From an uncultured Roseburia sp. (GTDB taxonomy: Bacteria; Bacillota; Clostridia; Lachnospirales; Lachnospiraceae): 7,497 bases of DNA. Under the pieces are notes generated by a model, which was not told the origin of the DNA, did not search any database, and saw only the letters and a list, made by a program, of their open reading frames with translations. Shown piece after piece: positions 6,077 through 7,497 of this stretch (positions are counted from its first letter, which is position 1; every line of letters starts with the position of its first letter). The translations under genes and the position numbers were made by a program. The stretch covers positions 1 to 7,497 of the forward strand of contig CANODN010000094.1 of NCBI GenBank assembly GCA_947564765.1, written 5' to 3'.

Positions 6077-7397
6077 TGTGAATATCAGAGAGCTTGTACT
6101 TGGAATTTTACTCGCTGTAACAAAAGACGGGGAATACAGCCATATCGCCCTGGCAGCGGTTCTGGAAAAATATCAGTATCTTTCCAAGAAGGAGCGCAGC
6201 TTTCTGACAAGGCTTACAGAGGGAACACTGGAAAAACAGATTGAGCTGGACTATATTTTAAATCAGTTTTCCAAAACAAAAGTAAATAAAATGAAACCGG
6301 TGATCCGCTGTATTCTGCGCATGGGCGTCTATCAGTTAAAATACATGGATTCCGTGCCTTCTTCGGCAGCCTGCAACGAGGCGGTGCGTCTGGCAGAGCG
6401 GAAAGGATTCCGGAATCTGAAGGGATTTGTCAACGGAGTGCTTAGAAACGTCAGCCGGAATCTGACGAAGATTACTTATCCGGATAAAAATAAGTCGCCT
6501 CTTTTTGCTATGTCCGTGCAGTATTCGATTCCGGAATGGATGCTGGCTCAGTGGAGCTGGGATTACGGCATGGAGAAAGCAGAATCCATAGCGGCTTCTT
6601 TTTGCATAGAAGGCAAGACCTGTATTCGGACAAATGTAACGAAAACAACGCCGGAGCAGTTAAAAGCAGATCTGGAAAAACGGGGCATTACGGCAGAACC
6701 CATTGTGCGGAAGGATTATCCTGATTTTTCTGAGGGAATGTATCTCTCCTGCTATGACTATCTGACAGCCATTCCGGAATTTACAGAAGGGAAATTTATG
6801 GTGCAGGATGTCTGCTCCATGCTGGTGACACATATTGCAGATCCAAAGCCCGGAGATTATGTCATCGACGTCTGCGGCGCACCCGGAGGCAAAAGCCTGC
6901 ATGCGGCAGAGCGGATGCAGGGAGAGGGTATGGTGGAGGCCAGAGACCTGACTGAATACAAGGTGGCATTGATAGAAGAAAATATCAGAAAGAGCGGCAT
7001 GAAAAACATCCGGGCAGTGGAAAAAGACGCCCGTATGTTAGATTCGGATTCCGTGGAAAAAGCCGATCTTGTCATTGCGGATCTTCCCTGTTCGGGCCTT
7101 GGAACCCTGCGGCGGAAACCGGATATCCGGTTCCGCATGACAGAAGAAGATGAAAAAAGTCTGGCGCTTTTGCAGAAGGAAATCCTTTCTATAGTCTGTC
7201 AGTATGTCAAATGCGGCGGTACACTGGTTTATTCCACCTGTACCATAGACCGTATGGAAAACGAAGAAAATACCAAATGGTTTTTGGAGAAACATCCACA
7301 GTTTTCTCTTGAAATGCAGCGTCAGTTTTTTCCCGATGAGGGAATGTCTGACGGTTTTTACATAGCAAAATTTGTACGGAAACAGGTGAAATCATGA
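6063..7397 (+). CDS. rsmB: 16S rRNA (cytosine-967-C5)-methyltransferase RsmB
   Basis: With the GTG start at 6063 the protein has 444 residues, normal for RsmB. It uses S-adenosylmethionine to methylate carbon 5 of C967 (E. coli numbering) of 16S rRNA. The first 135 or so residues form a NusB-like RNA-binding domain (RSFLTRLTEGTLE, PVIRCILRMGVYQL, GFVNGVLRN). The C-terminal methyltransferase domain has VQDVCSMLV, the SAM-binding motif DVCGAPGGK (269-277), DLPCSGLGTLRRKPDIR with motif IV cysteine C343, and YSTCTI with the nucleophile cysteine C393. The two-cysteine arrangement is that of RNA m5C methyltransferases. Slight departures are DLPCSG rather than DAPCSG and KCGG rather than KPGG before motif VI. 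The start overlaps the metallopeptidase gene by 14 nt; the stop overlaps the next ATG as ATGA. Confidence 0.95.
   Translation: MTTDSVNIRELVLGILLAVTKDGEYSHIALAAVLEKYQYLSKKERSFLTRLTEGTLEKQIELDYILNQFSKTKVNKMKPVIRCILRMGVYQLKYMDSVPSSAACNEAVRLAERKGFRNLKGFVNGVLRNVSRNLTKITYPDKNKSPLFAMSVQYSIPEWMLAQWSWDYGMEKAESIAASFCIEGKTCIRTNVTKTTPEQLKADLEKRGITAEPIVRKDYPDFSEGMYLSCYDYLTAIPEFTEGKFMVQDVCSMLVTHIADPKPGDYVIDVCGAPGGKSLHAAERMQGEGMVEARDLTEYKVALIEENIRKSGMKNIRAVEKDARMLDSDSVEKADLVIADLPCSGLGTLRRKPDIRFRMTEEDEKSLALLQKEILSIVCQYVKCGGTLVYSTCTIDRMENEENTKWFLEKHPQFSLEMQRQFFPDEGMSDGFYIAKFVRKQVKS
7384..7388 (+). promoter_or_regulatory. Ribosome binding site of rlmN
   Basis: AGGTG, inside the last rsmB codons, ends 5 nt before ATG 7394 and supports that start within the ATGA overlap. 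Confidence 0.6.
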
Positions 7398-7497
7398 CAG
7401 AAAAACCGGATATCAAATCTATGAATATAACAGAGCTTACCGCCTTTGTGACAGGACTTTCCGAGAAATCCTTTCGGGCAAAGCAGATCTATCAGTG
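7394..7497 (+). CDS. rlmN: Dual-specificity 23S rRNA/tRNA A2 methyltransferase RlmN, N-terminal fragment
   Basis: Only the first 34 codons are present; the gene runs off the right edge. RlmN is a radical-SAM enzyme that methylates carbon 2 of A2503 in 23S rRNA and A37 in certain tRNAs. The visible part has MNITELTAFVTGLSEKSFRA followed by KQIYQ, which fits the RlmN N-terminal accessory domain (leader, short helix, then FRAxQIYxW). The window stops within what should be the tryptophan codon (TG of TGG). The diagnostic CxxxCxxC cluster motif would lie beyond the window, so the call rests on the N-terminal pattern plus position: rlmN directly follows rsmB in many Firmicutes. The ATG overlaps the rsmB stop by 4 nt (ATGA). 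Confidence 0.85.
   Translation, partial: MTEKPDIKSMNITELTAFVTGLSEKSFRAKQIYQ

Noticed and set aside
1..7497. Search for CRISPR repeats, insertion-sequence ends, tRNA or rRNA genes, prophage or defence genes
   Set aside because: Nothing of the kind was seen; the window is almost fully occupied by housekeeping genes in one direction.

Overview
The window looks like ordinary chromosomal sequence from a low-to-moderate G+C Gram-positive bacterium of class Clostridia, most likely a Lachnospiraceae relative. The grounds are the strong AGGAGG-type ribosome binding sites, the tight same-strand packing, the A/T-tolerant codon use, and a gene order (priA-def-fmt-...-rsmB-rlmN) that is a known Firmicutes housekeeping operon. 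The family-level placement is an inference from protein style and gene order; no search was run.

All seven genes lie on the + strand. Positions 1-139 are a leader with a good sigma-A-type promoter (TTGTAA, 17 nt, TATAAT). It is followed by a MurE-family Mur ligase (140-1615), the primosomal helicase PriA (1600-3825), peptide deformylase (3838-4308), methionyl-tRNA formyltransferase (4311-5237), a 125-nt gap, a YugP-type membrane zinc metallopeptidase (5363-6076), the 16S rRNA m5C methyltransferase RsmB (6063-7397), and the first 34 codons of RlmN (from 7394), cut by the window edge. Junctions are overlaps of 16, 14 and 4 nt or gaps of 2 and 12 nt, so most of the row is probably one translationally coupled transcript. 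The only real gap is 5238-5362, which holds a 35-codon ORF and weak hairpin and promoter-like signals.

Functionally the cluster joins replication restart (PriA), the N-formyl-methionine cycle (Fmt adds the formyl group to initiator tRNA, Def removes it from new proteins), and ribosome or tRNA methylation (RsmB, RlmN). A peptidoglycan-precursor ligase sits at the head and a membrane protease in the middle. In Bacillus relatives the same row continues into prpC-prkC-rsgA, but that part would lie outside this window.

I found no mobile element, CRISPR array, RNA gene, defence system or clearly novel system. The most interesting item is the MurE homologue: it keeps the P-loop, the carbamylated-lysine position and a DNPR motif, but several otherwise conserved active-site motifs are altered, suggesting a separate clostridial paralogue rather than the standard MurE. 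Second is the fmt-yugP gap.
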